From DATKWD01 sp035529695 (GTDB lineage: Bacteria > Actinomycetota > Acidimicrobiia > Acidimicrobiales > Salinilacustritrichaceae), in NCBI GenBank assembly GCA_035529695.1, contig DATKWD010000011.1, forward strand, positions 1-64,000: a stretch of DNA of 64,000 bases, written 5' to 3'. The notes beneath the pieces are model-generated. The model worked only from the letters and a program-made list of their open reading frames with translations. It was not told the origin of the DNA and searched no databases. The position numbers and the translations under genes are program-made. Below, piece by piece: positions 25,087 through 32,491 of the stretch (positions are counted from its first letter, which is position 1; each line of letters starts with the position of its first letter).

Positions 25087-25287
25087 TCAACCGTGTGTCT
25101 CGGTCTGGTGGGTGATGATCAGCTGCTGGCCCGGCTCGAGCTCGCCCCGGTAGACCAGCTCGTTGGTGCGTCCGGCGCGCTTGCGCAGGAACCGGAACCC
25201 CGCCATGAGGATCCACAGAGCCAGGAGCGCGCCACTCTCGCCCTTGACGCCGCGGTCGTAGGCGACGGCGCGGAGCCTTTCGAGCAT
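25087..25287 (-). CDS. Small hypothetical protein
   Basis: 66 residues: MLERLRAVAYDRGVKGESGALLALWILMAGFRFLRKRAGRTNE..., with one hydrophobic stretch (ALLALWILMAGF) followed by a basic patch, and a polar C-terminus ending QQLIITHQTETHG. Possibly membrane-associated. Its start overlaps the stop of the next upstream gene by 1 nt, and it ends 3 nt before the sulfur-carrier gene, so it is part of the same operon. No family recognised. Confidence 0.6.
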   Translation of the reverse strand: MLERLRAVAYDRGVKGESGALLALWILMAGFRFLRKRAGRTNELVYRGELEPGQQLIITHQTETHG

Positions 25288-25505
25288 CAGACCCGCCGGA
25301 TCTCGACGACGGTGGTCTTCTTCTTGCCGCGCCGACGGCCGACGAAGAACGCCACCGCTGCCACCCCGACCACGATCACGGCACCGGCGGCCAGCGCGTA
25401 GGACTTGGCGGTCTCGGTGGTCTCGTTCACGCCGCCCTGAAGCTGACGGAACTTGTTCTCGAGGTCGACTCGGGACACCGGTGCAGGCTTCATGGCGGCG
25501 GTCAT
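25287..25505 (-). CDS. Small single-span membrane protein
   Basis: 72 residues: a polar helical N-terminus (SRVDLENKFRQLQGGVNETTE), one membrane span (YALAAGAVIVVGVAAVAFFVG) and a very basic tail (RRRGKKKTTVVEIRRV). The tail should face the cytosol. ATG 25505 overlaps the upstream stop by 4 nt. Unknown function; conserved-looking operon partner of the holin-like gene. Confidence 0.65.
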   Translation of the reverse strand: MTAAMKPAPVSRVDLENKFRQLQGGVNETTETAKSYALAAGAVIVVGVAAVAFFVGRRRGKKKTTVVEIRRV

Positions 25506-25831
25506 GTGGAGTTGCCTCGCTTGTTGGCTCGGAGGACGGCGAGGCCGATGATGACGACCGCGCCGAGGAAGGTGATCAGGTAGGGCGCCCACGAAAGATT
25601 GCCGGTGAAGGTCGAACCGGTCTCGGTCTGCAGCACTCGAAGTGCGGAGAGGATCAGAAAGCACGCGCCGAACGCGGTCAGGAACGCACCGGAGAAGCCG
25701 AGCTTGAAGAACCGTCCGAGGTTCTTCAGCGGGTCCAGGGTCTCCTGCTGCGCATACTGCTTCACGAGTTCCAGGAGATCGGACAGCACCTCGGGCACCG
25801 TCTGCGATTCGTCACTCTTGGCGTCGGCCAC
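25502..25831 (-). CDS. Putative holin-superfamily-III-like membrane protein
   Basis: 109 residues: an N-terminal polar amphipathic helix (VPEVLSDLLELVKQYAQQETLDPLKNLGRFF) then two membrane spans (GFSGAFLTAFGACFLILSALRVL and PYLITFLGAVVIIGLAVLRA). This layout is seen in actinobacterial phage-holin-like (DUF1469-type) proteins, which in chromosomes are usually not lysis genes. GTG 25831 is chosen because GAGGAG precedes it by 4 nt; an upstream TTG lies inside that ribosome site. Confidence 0.6.
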   Translation of the reverse strand: MADAKSDESQTVPEVLSDLLELVKQYAQQETLDPLKNLGRFFKLGFSGAFLTAFGACFLILSALRVLQTETGSTFTGNLSWAPYLITFLGAVVIIGLAVLRANKRGNST

Positions 25832-25903
25832 GTTTCTCCTCAAAGGCGGAACGGCCCATTGTTCAGCGCCAGCCGGTCCGGCGCAAACGACTCGGTGTGC
25901 GCC

Positions 25904-26506
25904 TCATCCGAGCGCGAGCCGTGCCACGAGCACCTCAGCGGTCTCGGCGAGGGTTTCGATCAGGTCGGCCGACCGCACCTCCGGGCTGGGCGCGCCCAGC
26001 AGCCGCTGCTGATCGAGCGGGCCGATCGGGGCCAAGAAGGACGCCTGAAGGGCCCCCACGACGGGGTCGTCACTGAGCTCGATGGTCGCCGGAGCCGCGG
26101 CCTCCCCGACCTCGGCCGCCAGGCCCAGGCACCGCCGGAGCAGGTTCGTGATCTCGTCGTGGTCGGGCCCGAGATCGCGTGTCGGCGCCGGGTCGGGCCA
26201 GTCGGTCACCTCGGCCAACGGATACGGGTCGTCAGGAAGCCAGCGCGAGACCCGGATGCGTCGCACGCCGACTGCGGCCAGAGCCCACCTTCGGTCCTCG
26301 AACTGCTGGCTCTCGACGATCCGCGCAACGGTCCCGACGCTGCTGCGCACGTCTTCACCACCTACTTCTGAACCGCGCTCGATCAGCACCACACCGAACT
26401 CGCGATCGCCGGCAAGACAGTCTTCGGCCAACTGCAGGTAGCGCGGCTCGAACACGTGGAGAGGAAGCACCGCAGTCGGGAACAGCACCGACCCGAGCGG
26501 AAACAT
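25904..26506 (-). CDS. LON-substrate-binding-domain protein
   Basis: 200 residues: MFPLGSVLFPTAVLPLHVFEPRYLQLAEDCL is the start of a LON N-terminal (La/PUA-like) domain, with no AAA or protease domain after it. Such stand-alone proteins are common in actinobacteria and their role is unclear (peptide recognition is presumed). The first ATG has no ribosome site; a TAnnnT box (26537-26542, complement) is 30 nt upstream, so either a short leader or a start at a rare codon further upstream is possible. Confidence 0.8.
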   Translation of the reverse strand: MFPLGSVLFPTAVLPLHVFEPRYLQLAEDCLAGDREFGVVLIERGSEVGGEDVRSSVGTVARIVESQQFEDRRWALAAVGVRRIRVSRWLPDDPYPLAEVTDWPDPAPTRDLGPDHDEITNLLRRCLGLAAEVGEAAAPATIELSDDPVVGALQASFLAPIGPLDQQRLLGAPSPEVRSADLIETLAETAEVLVARLALG

Positions 26507-26599
26507 CGGGAGGCGGGCGACGACGTCGATCCCTCGAGCGTAGCGGCGGGCCTCGGGCCGAGGATCGGACCCGCCCCACCAGTGCCGGGCTGATCGTCC

Positions 26600-28051
26600 T
26601 CAGTGTGGCCCGAGTGCCACGGGATCCGGGAGGTCGGGATGGTCGAACAGGATCCGAGCGAGTTGCTCCTGCGCGGCGAAGAGCTCAGCGTTGACCGCCT
26701 GCTCGGGCTCGACGTTGATGATGTAGGCGAACTGGAGCGCACCTCCCTGCCGCGTGTCGAGTTGCCCCGCGAGGGCCGACACGACGCGGAGACTGCCGGT
26801 CTTGCCCCGGACGTTGCCTGCCAGTTCGGTGCCGCGGAACCGGGTGCTGAGGGTGCCCGTCTCGCCGGCAACCGCGAGTCCGTCGACGATGACCTCGCCA
26901 ACCCGATCATCAGCGAGCACCTCGGCCATCAGACGACACGTCGTGAGGTTGCCGTTGGCCACTCCGCTCCCGTCGAGGACGCGCGTCCCGTCCACGCTGA
27001 GCCCGGCATCGGCCAACACCGCCGTCAGCGCTTCGGCACCACCGACGCTCGTACCGCCACGATCGGTCTGCAGGCCGAGTTCTTTCAGGAGCAGCTCGGC
27101 GGTCGAGTTGTCGGACTCCTGCAGCATCTCCGCGAGGATCGTGCGAACCGGCGGGGACTCGATTCTGGCGAGCGGCTGCACCCCGCCGGGCGATGCCCCC
27201 GAGCGGGCATCAGCACCGATGACCACCCCGCGGACACGAAGCTCGTCGCTGAGGAGTTGCGCCGCATGGGCCGCCGGGTCGAGCGACTCGACGAACTCGG
27301 TGGTGCCCTGCCCGTCACCGGGAAACGCAACGAAGCCGTCATTGACATAGAGCGCGCTCAGCGGACCGGCGACGTCGGCCGGGATGTCTTCGGGGAGCCA
27401 CACCTCGGGGATCGGCAGGCGGCGCTGGGTGTCGTAGCGGCTCTCGTCGCCCACGACCCCGCCGGTGACCTCGGTGAGACCGGCTTCCACGAGCCGATCG
27501 GCAAGGACCTCGAAGTCGGTGTGGATCTGCGGTTGACGACGAGCGCTGCCGGCATAGCCGTCGGTGGCGAGGATCGGGTCGCCGCCACCGACGATGACCA
27601 GATCGCCACTCAACACCCCGCCAGAGCCGATGGCGGGGCCGACCACGACCGTCTCGAACGTCGTGTCGGGGTCGAGTTGGAGCAGCACACCTGCCGCGGT
27701 GAGGAGCTTCTGGGTCGAGGCGGGGATCATCGGCTCGGTCGAGCGGTGCGAGAACAGCACCTGGTCGTCTCGAACCTCGAGGCAGGTCGTGGCGTCCTGC
27801 GCGGCGACGAACTCGGACAGTGCCGCGTCCAGGCGACGGTCGGCGATCGGCGCCCCGGTGGCAGTCGGCACACGACGAGCGCTGAGCACGGGAGTCACCG
27901 CCGCAGCCCTTTCACCCTCGACAGCCCGTGCTCTCGGAGCGGCCCGATCACCGCTGAGGGTGAAGGCGACTGCCGTGGACGCGACCGCTGCGACCAGCAG
28001 CAACGCGACCGGAAGCCACCGCAGGAACCGCTTCAACGTCGCGCGAGCCAC
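26600..28051 (-). CDS. dacB: D-alanyl-D-alanine carboxypeptidase/endopeptidase, PBP4 family
   Basis: About 483 residues. One N-terminal signal/anchor segment (LPVALLLVAAVASTAVAF) and a PBP4-type serine domain with STQK (Ser112), SDN in QESDNSTAELL, and the KTG box in VRGKTGSLR. Trims or cleaves peptidoglycan peptides outside the membrane. The frame enters the end of the acyl-CoA synthetase gene: GTG 28051 overlaps it by 19 nt; TTG 28036 would give TTGA coupling and is an equal alternative. Confidence 0.9.
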   Translation of the reverse strand: MARATLKRFLRWLPVALLLVAAVASTAVAFTLSGDRAAPRARAVEGERAAAVTPVLSARRVPTATGAPIADRRLDAALSEFVAAQDATTCLEVRDDQVLFSHRSTEPMIPASTQKLLTAAGVLLQLDPDTTFETVVVGPAIGSGGVLSGDLVIVGGGDPILATDGYAGSARRQPQIHTDFEVLADRLVEAGLTEVTGGVVGDESRYDTQRRLPIPEVWLPEDIPADVAGPLSALYVNDGFVAFPGDGQGTTEFVESLDPAAHAAQLLSDELRVRGVVIGADARSGASPGGVQPLARIESPPVRTILAEMLQESDNSTAELLLKELGLQTDRGGTSVGGAEALTAVLADAGLSVDGTRVLDGSGVANGNLTTCRLMAEVLADDRVGEVIVDGLAVAGETGTLSTRFRGTELAGNVRGKTGSLRVVSALAGQLDTRQGGALQFAYIINVEPEQAVNAELFAAQEQLARILFDHPDLPDPVALGPH

Positions 28052-30171
28052 TCGGCATGACGGACCATGTGCTCGAGGGCGGTGATGGCGCGGTTGCCGC
28101 TGGCGTAGCAGAGCCGCCCGGATTCGCGGACTGCTCGAGGCCCCGGATTGGTCGGGTCTGCGACGGCGATCTCGGTGGCGGTGAGGATCGGTTTGGCGAG
28201 CCGGGTCGAGATGTCGGTGGCCGCCTCGGCGAACCGACGGTCCTGCCGCTCGTGGTACTCGACGATGCGCTCGAGACCGTGGTCGGGATAGAAGCGGCCC
28301 TCGCGCATCAATTTGCCCTGGTTGGCCTGGATGCCGAGACCCAGGTAGACGACGGCGTCGACCTCGTCGTGGCCGGCGACGAGTTCGAGCACCTCGGGGA
28401 TCGTGTCGCGAGTCTCGCCCCCTGCCAGGTCGACCGGGTTGTTCCGGCTCCAACGGGGCGGAAGCTTCTCGTCGATCGCCGCGTGGAGGTCATCGGGGAG
28501 GGTGATCAACTCGAGAACTCCGCCCCGACTGATCGCATCTGCGCTCATCACACCCCACCCGCCGACCGTGGTCATCACGACCACCCGGTTCCCTCTCGGC
28601 AGCGGTTGCGTGGCGAAGGTGGCCGCCACGTCGAATGCCTCCTCGATCGTCGCCGCCCGGCTGATCCCGACCTGTCGCGCGATGCCGTCGAACACCGTGT
28701 CGTCGGCGGCGAGCGAGCCGGTGTGACTCGCTGCGGCCCGCTGACCTCCGGCGGTCGCCCCGCCCTTCACCATCACGACCGGCATGCGGCTGCACACCGA
28801 TTCGAGCTTCTCCGCGAACGCGCGACCGTCGCCGACGCCCTCGACATACGCCAAGCCGACCCGGGTCTCGGGGTCGGCGGCGTAGAAGCCGAGGTAGTCA
28901 GCGACGCCGACGGCAGCCGCATTTCCTGCACTGACCGCGCGGCTCACACCGACGCCGGTCTGCACGGCGTAGTTCATGAACGACGAGACCAGGTTGCCGC
29001 TCTGACTGGCGATGCCGATGTGCCCGGCCGGCGGGTAGGGCGCCACGATCTGTGCGCAGAGGTTCGCCGGCGTCGACACGACACCCTGGCCGTTCGGGCC
29101 GCACAGCAGGATTCCGAGCTCGTCGGCGAGTGCGACGAGCTCGTCCTGGGCCGCCTGGCCCGCGTCTCCCGCCTCGCCGTAGCCGGCACTGGTGATGAAG
29201 GCCGCCTTGATGCCTTTGGCCGCACAGCTCCTCAGCAGCTCAGGGTTGGCCTTGGCCGGCGTGCACACGAACACCAGGTCGGCTTCGCCAGAGGGGAGGT
29301 CGTCGGGTTTAGCCACGGTGTCGACACCCAGCACCGGGGCAGCCTCGAGGTTGGTGCCGAACACCTTGCCCTCGTAGCCCGCGGACAGCAGGTTGTGAAG
29401 GCTCACGAACCCGAACTTGCCGGGATGGGTCGACGCCCCGGCGATGACGACGCCCTTGGGCTCGAAGAGCGCACGGAACGCCTCGTCGCTCGGACTCGGC
29501 CGGGCCTCAGGGGTCGCCTCCTCACCCCGGTCCCCCAGCTCGATCAGCGCATCGACCGCCACGGGCGCGCCGTCGACGATGATCAACGGGTTGAGGTCGG
29601 CTGCGACCACATCCGGGCGGGCCTCGGCGGCGTCGGACAGCGCCACGAGTACCGCAGCCACTGCATCGCGATCGACACCGGGTTCGCCTCGGAACGCGCC
29701 GAAGAGCTTCTGGGTCTCGAGGTCGTCGAGCATCGTCAGCGCCTCGGAATGCGACACCGGCACCCCGCGGAACACCACGTCCTCGATCGCCTCGGCCAGC
29801 ACACCGCCGATTCCCACCATCACCGTCATGCCGAACTGCGGGTCGTGGTGCAGGCCTGCGATCAGCTCGCGGTTGCCCCGCAGCATCGGCGCCACCAGGA
29901 GGTGCACCTCGCCGTCGTCGGCGGTGGCGGCGGCGAGCAACTCATCGGCCGCGGCGCCGGTTGCCGCCGCGTCACCAAGGCTCAGCCGGACCAGACCACG
30001 CTCGGTCTTGTGGGCGATCGCGTCGCCGCCCAGCTTCACGACCACCGGATAGCCCAGCTCGGTCGCTGCTGCAACGGCGTCGTCGCGGGTCGCGACCACG
30101 TGCTCGGGAGCGATCGGCACACCATGCTCCGCGAGGAGTTGCTTCGACTCGGTTTCGCTCAGGGTCGGCAT
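28033..30171 (-). CDS. ADP-forming acyl-CoA/acetate--CoA ligase, beta-alpha fusion
   Basis: 712 residues. The N-terminal part is an ATP-grasp (beta-subunit) domain (SETESKQLLAEHGVPIAPE; VVVKLGGDAIAHKTERGLV); the C-terminal part is the CoA-binding/ligase alpha-subunit (FEPKGVVIAGASTHPGKFG; ASQSGNLVSSF; AASHTGSLA). Many ADP-forming acetyl-CoA synthetases have alpha first, so this order is swapped. Makes acyl-CoA with ATP giving ADP, or the reverse for ATP. ATG 30171 follows a TAnnnT box by 8 nt. Confidence 0.88.
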   Translation of the reverse strand: MPTLSETESKQLLAEHGVPIAPEHVVATRDDAVAAATELGYPVVVKLGGDAIAHKTERGLVRLSLGDAAATGAAADELLAAATADDGEVHLLVAPMLRGNRELIAGLHHDPQFGMTVMVGIGGVLAEAIEDVVFRGVPVSHSEALTMLDDLETQKLFGAFRGEPGVDRDAVAAVLVALSDAAEARPDVVAADLNPLIIVDGAPVAVDALIELGDRGEEATPEARPSPSDEAFRALFEPKGVVIAGASTHPGKFGFVSLHNLLSAGYEGKVFGTNLEAAPVLGVDTVAKPDDLPSGEADLVFVCTPAKANPELLRSCAAKGIKAAFITSAGYGEAGDAGQAAQDELVALADELGILLCGPNGQGVVSTPANLCAQIVAPYPPAGHIGIASQSGNLVSSFMNYAVQTGVGVSRAVSAGNAAAVGVADYLGFYAADPETRVGLAYVEGVGDGRAFAEKLESVCSRMPVVMVKGGATAGGQRAAASHTGSLAADDTVFDGIARQVGISRAATIEEAFDVAATFATQPLPRGNRVVVMTTVGGWGVMSADAISRGGVLELITLPDDLHAAIDEKLPPRWSRNNPVDLAGGETRDTIPEVLELVAGHDEVDAVVYLGLGIQANQGKLMREGRFYPDHGLERIVEYHERQDRRFAEAATDISTRLAKPILTATEIAVADPTNPGPRAVRESGRLCYASGNRAITALEHMVRHAEWLARR

Positions 30172-30179
30172 GCAAAGCG

Positions 30180-30185
30180 ATCGTA
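30180..30185 (-). promoter_or_regulatory. Putative leaderless -10 (TACGAT) for acyl-CoA ligase
   Basis: TACGAT on the minus strand ends 8 nt before ATG 30171. Confidence 0.45.
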
Positions 30186-30245
30186 CGGCCGGCCCGACAT
30201 CTCGCTGCATTCTCGCGACAGCAGGGGCACCGTCGCGTCGGGTGT

Positions 30246-30866
30246 TCAGGGAACGGGCGTGAGTGCGGCTCGGAAGAACTCGAGCAGGTGCTCGAGTCGG
30301 GCATCGAGCGCCTCGGGCGCGAGCGGGTCGCGGTTCATCAGCCCTTCGAGGAACGGCACGTCGCTGAAGTAGTTGAGGACCACCCCGAGGCCGCTGATGA
30401 CCAGTTGCTCGGGATCGTGTCGGCGGAACTTGCCTTCGTCCATCATTCTGCTGAAGAACCCCACAGCCTGCTCGTAGAGCGGTCGCAACGCCGACCCGAG
30501 ATCGATGCCGAGGTGCGAACCGGCCTCGAGGGCCTCGCGACGAACCAGACGCACGTACTCGGGGTGTGCCTCGAAGAACCGAAAGGCAGCCGTGAGCACG
30601 TGGTCCATCTGCTCCCAGCCTTCGCCCCCGTCCGCGACGGCGCGCTCGACCTCGACCAGCCAATCGGCGATGACCCGCTCGAAGACCTCGCGGTAGATGG
30701 CGTCCTTGGACGGGAAGTGGTGGAGCAGGCTCGGACGGCGGACGCCCACGTCGGCAGCGATGTCGTTGAGCGAGGTGCCTTCGTAGCCGTGTTCGGCGAA
30801 ACAGTTCGTCGCAGCGACGATGATCTGCTCCCTCGTCGACAACTGGACCATCTCGATGTCCGGCAC
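30246..30866 (-). CDS. TetR-family transcriptional regulator
   Basis: 206 residues. STREQIIVAATNCFAEHGYEGTSLNDIAADVGVRRPSLLHHFPSKDAIYREVF is the TetR DNA-binding domain (within it GTSLNDIAADVGV and SLLHHFPSKD), followed by a helical ligand domain. It lies just upstream of the acyl-CoA ligase and diverges from 30924, either of which could be its target. GTG 30866 is preferred over ATG 30893 since a TAnnnT box ends 8 nt before it. Confidence 0.9.
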   Translation of the reverse strand: MPDIEMVQLSTREQIIVAATNCFAEHGYEGTSLNDIAADVGVRRPSLLHHFPSKDAIYREVFERVIADWLVEVERAVADGGEGWEQMDHVLTAAFRFFEAHPEYVRLVRREALEAGSHLGIDLGSALRPLYEQAVGFFSRMMDEGKFRRHDPEQLVISGLGVVLNYFSDVPFLEGLMNRDPLAPEALDARLEHLLEFFRAALTPVP

Positions 30867-30874
30867 GGTGCTGC

Positions 30875-30880
30875 AACCTA
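30875..30880 (-). promoter_or_regulatory. Putative leaderless -10 (TAGGTT) for TetR gene
   Basis: TAGGTT on the minus strand ends 8 nt before GTG 30866. It is 30 nt from the divergent -10 at 30910, so one operator could control both. Confidence 0.4.
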
Positions 30881-30909
30881 CCGGCAGGGGCATGAGCCCA
30901 GACTCCAGG

Positions 30910-30915
30910 TACCGT
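30910..30915 (+). promoter_or_regulatory. Putative leaderless -10 (TACCGT) for 30924 gene
   Basis: TACCGT ends 8 nt before ATG 30924; no ribosome-binding site is visible. Confidence 0.45.
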
Positions 30916-30923
30916 CGCAACCC

Positions 30924-31313
30924 ATGCAGATCCTGGCCGCGCTGTTCCTCGACGACCTCGACGTGAAGCCGACCTACGAGGGCGGCCCGACCCACCTCGA
31001 CTTCAAGAACGTCCACTTCTCTGCCCCGGCCCCCGGCCCGGTTCCGGTCCAGGTGACCCCGCACCTCGTGGTCCTGGTGCACTGCCCCGAGGGCGAAGAC
31101 GGCCAGGACATCCTCGAAGTCCGCTACCTGCGAGGCGGCGAACAGATCGCCCGCAACGTGCAGCCGCTGCAGGTCGAATCCGGCAAGTTCAACTTCCGCC
31201 TCGTCCGAGGCGAACTCGACTTCGACGACTATTCCACGATCGAGGCGCACTGCAGGCTCGGGCAGGGGCCGGTGACCGTGGTGCCCTACACCCTGCTGCC
31301 CCCCGTGACCTGA
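30924..31313 (+). CDS. Hypothetical protein, beta-rich
   Basis: 129 residues: MQILAALFLDDLDVKPTYEGG..., alternating hydrophobic and charged strands (VTPHLVVLVHCPEG, DILEVRYLRGGEQIARNV, GKFNFRLVRGELDFDDYSTIEAHCRLG), typical of a small beta-sandwich. I recognise no family. It ends 7 nt before the start of the FIST gene and is likely co-transcribed with it; the TetR gene diverges from it. Confidence 0.65.
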   Translation: MQILAALFLDDLDVKPTYEGGPTHLDFKNVHFSAPAPGPVPVQVTPHLVVLVHCPEGEDGQDILEVRYLRGGEQIARNVQPLQVESGKFNFRLVRGELDFDDYSTIEAHCRLGQGPVTVVPYTLLPPVT

Positions 31314-31320
31314 GGTGAGC

Positions 31321-32460
31321 ATGCAGCGCTACGGGTCGGCACTCAGCGAGCATCCCGACGCGACGCAGGCCGTCGGCGAGATCGTCGGCCGCATCCTCGA
31401 TCTGGTGGGCCCAGCACCCGACATGGCCGTGGTCTTCGTCAGCGAGGAGCACCGCGAGAGCTTTGGCGAGATCACCGGCGCGATTCGAACCATGCTCTCG
31501 CCGCAGGTCCTCATCGGCTGCACCACCGCGTCGCTCATGGTGGACGATCTGGAGGTCGAAGACCGGGCCGCGATCAGCCTCTGGGCCGGCAACACCGGAC
31601 CGGTGGCGCCCGTGCGGATCCACGTCGACCGGTCCGAGCATGGCGTGTCGGTCGGGGGGTTCGAGGAGGTCGTCGATGCTGGCGACGGCACCCTCGTGTT
31701 GCTCGGCGATCCGTTCTCGATGCCGACCACCGGACTGCTGCGACGTCTCGCCGAGACCGTGCCCGACCTGGTGGTCGTGGGCGGGCTCGCCGGCGCAGGG
31801 CACGGCGCAGGAGCGAACCGGTTCGTCCTCGACGACCTCGTGGTCAGCGACGGAGCCGTCGGTGCGCTCTTCCCACCCGGGGTCATCGAGCCGATCGTGT
31901 CGCAGGGATGTCGACCCATCGGGTCTCCGGCCATCGTCACCGCGGCCGAAGGCAATCTCGTCGTCGAACTCGCCGGCACGAAGGCACTCGAGCGCCTCGA
32001 AGCCGAACTCGGCCGGCTCGCCGAGGACGAACAGGAGCAGGCTGCGCAGGGGCTGCACCTCGGCCTCGTGCTCGATGAGTCCCAGGCAACCTTCGGTCAG
32101 GGTGACTTCCTGATTCGCAACGTGGTCGGCGCCGATCACGAGCGGGGGGCGGTGGCCATCGGGACGACGGTCGAGGTCGGGCAGACGGCTCAGTTCCACG
32201 TCAGGGACGCCGTGACGTCGGACGTCGACCTCGATCTCGCACTTCGTGCCGGACCGCACCAGGGCGCGGCGCTCGTGTTCTCGTGCAATGCGCGCGGCAG
32301 CGCCCTGTTCGGTCCGACCGATCACGACGCCCGGACCATCCACGAGCACCTCGGAGGTGCGGTGGCCGGGATGTTCTGCACCGGTGAGATCGGCCCGGTC
32401 GGTGGACGCAATCACGTCCACGGATTCACCGCCTGCATCGCCGTCTTCGGGGACTCCTGA
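31321..32460 (+). CDS. FIST-domain protein
   Basis: 379 residues. VVFVSEEHRESFGEITGAIRTMLSPQVLIGCTTASLM contains the FIST N-domain (LIGCTTAS), and the C-terminal FIST_C part has GGLAGAGHGAGANRFVLDD earlier and ARGSALFG...HDARTIHEHLGGAVAGMFCTGEIG. FIST domains bind small ligands, possibly amino acids, and are often fused to signalling domains; none is attached here. ATG 31321 has GAGGTGA as ribosome site; the GTG at 31315 falls inside it. Confidence 0.88.
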   Translation: MQRYGSALSEHPDATQAVGEIVGRILDLVGPAPDMAVVFVSEEHRESFGEITGAIRTMLSPQVLIGCTTASLMVDDLEVEDRAAISLWAGNTGPVAPVRIHVDRSEHGVSVGGFEEVVDAGDGTLVLLGDPFSMPTTGLLRRLAETVPDLVVVGGLAGAGHGAGANRFVLDDLVVSDGAVGALFPPGVIEPIVSQGCRPIGSPAIVTAAEGNLVVELAGTKALERLEAELGRLAEDEQEQAAQGLHLGLVLDESQATFGQGDFLIRNVVGADHERGAVAIGTTVEVGQTAQFHVRDAVTSDVDLDLALRAGPHQGAALVFSCNARGSALFGPTDHDARTIHEHLGGAVAGMFCTGEIGPVGGRNHVHGFTACIAVFGDS

Positions 32461-32479
32461 GCCACCCCAAGCGCTCCGA

Positions 32480-32485
32480 TAGTCT
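32480..32485 (+). promoter_or_regulatory. Putative leaderless -10 (TAGTCT) for tkt-tal-pgl
   Basis: TAGTCT ends 6 nt before GTG 32492, the start of transketolase; a transcript starting 7 nt downstream would begin at the GTG itself. Confidence 0.5.
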
Positions 32486-32491
32486 CGCCGC

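Noticed and set aside
25502..25831. Prophage remnant suggested by the holin-like protein
   Set aside because: No phage structural, integrase or lysin gene nearby; such holin-like proteins are usual chromosomal genes in actinobacteria and this one is part of a non-phage operon.
28057..30372. 771-residue open frame on the plus strand
   Set aside because: It lies antisense to the acyl-CoA ligase, has no recognisable motif, and long antisense frames are expected in GC-rich genes.
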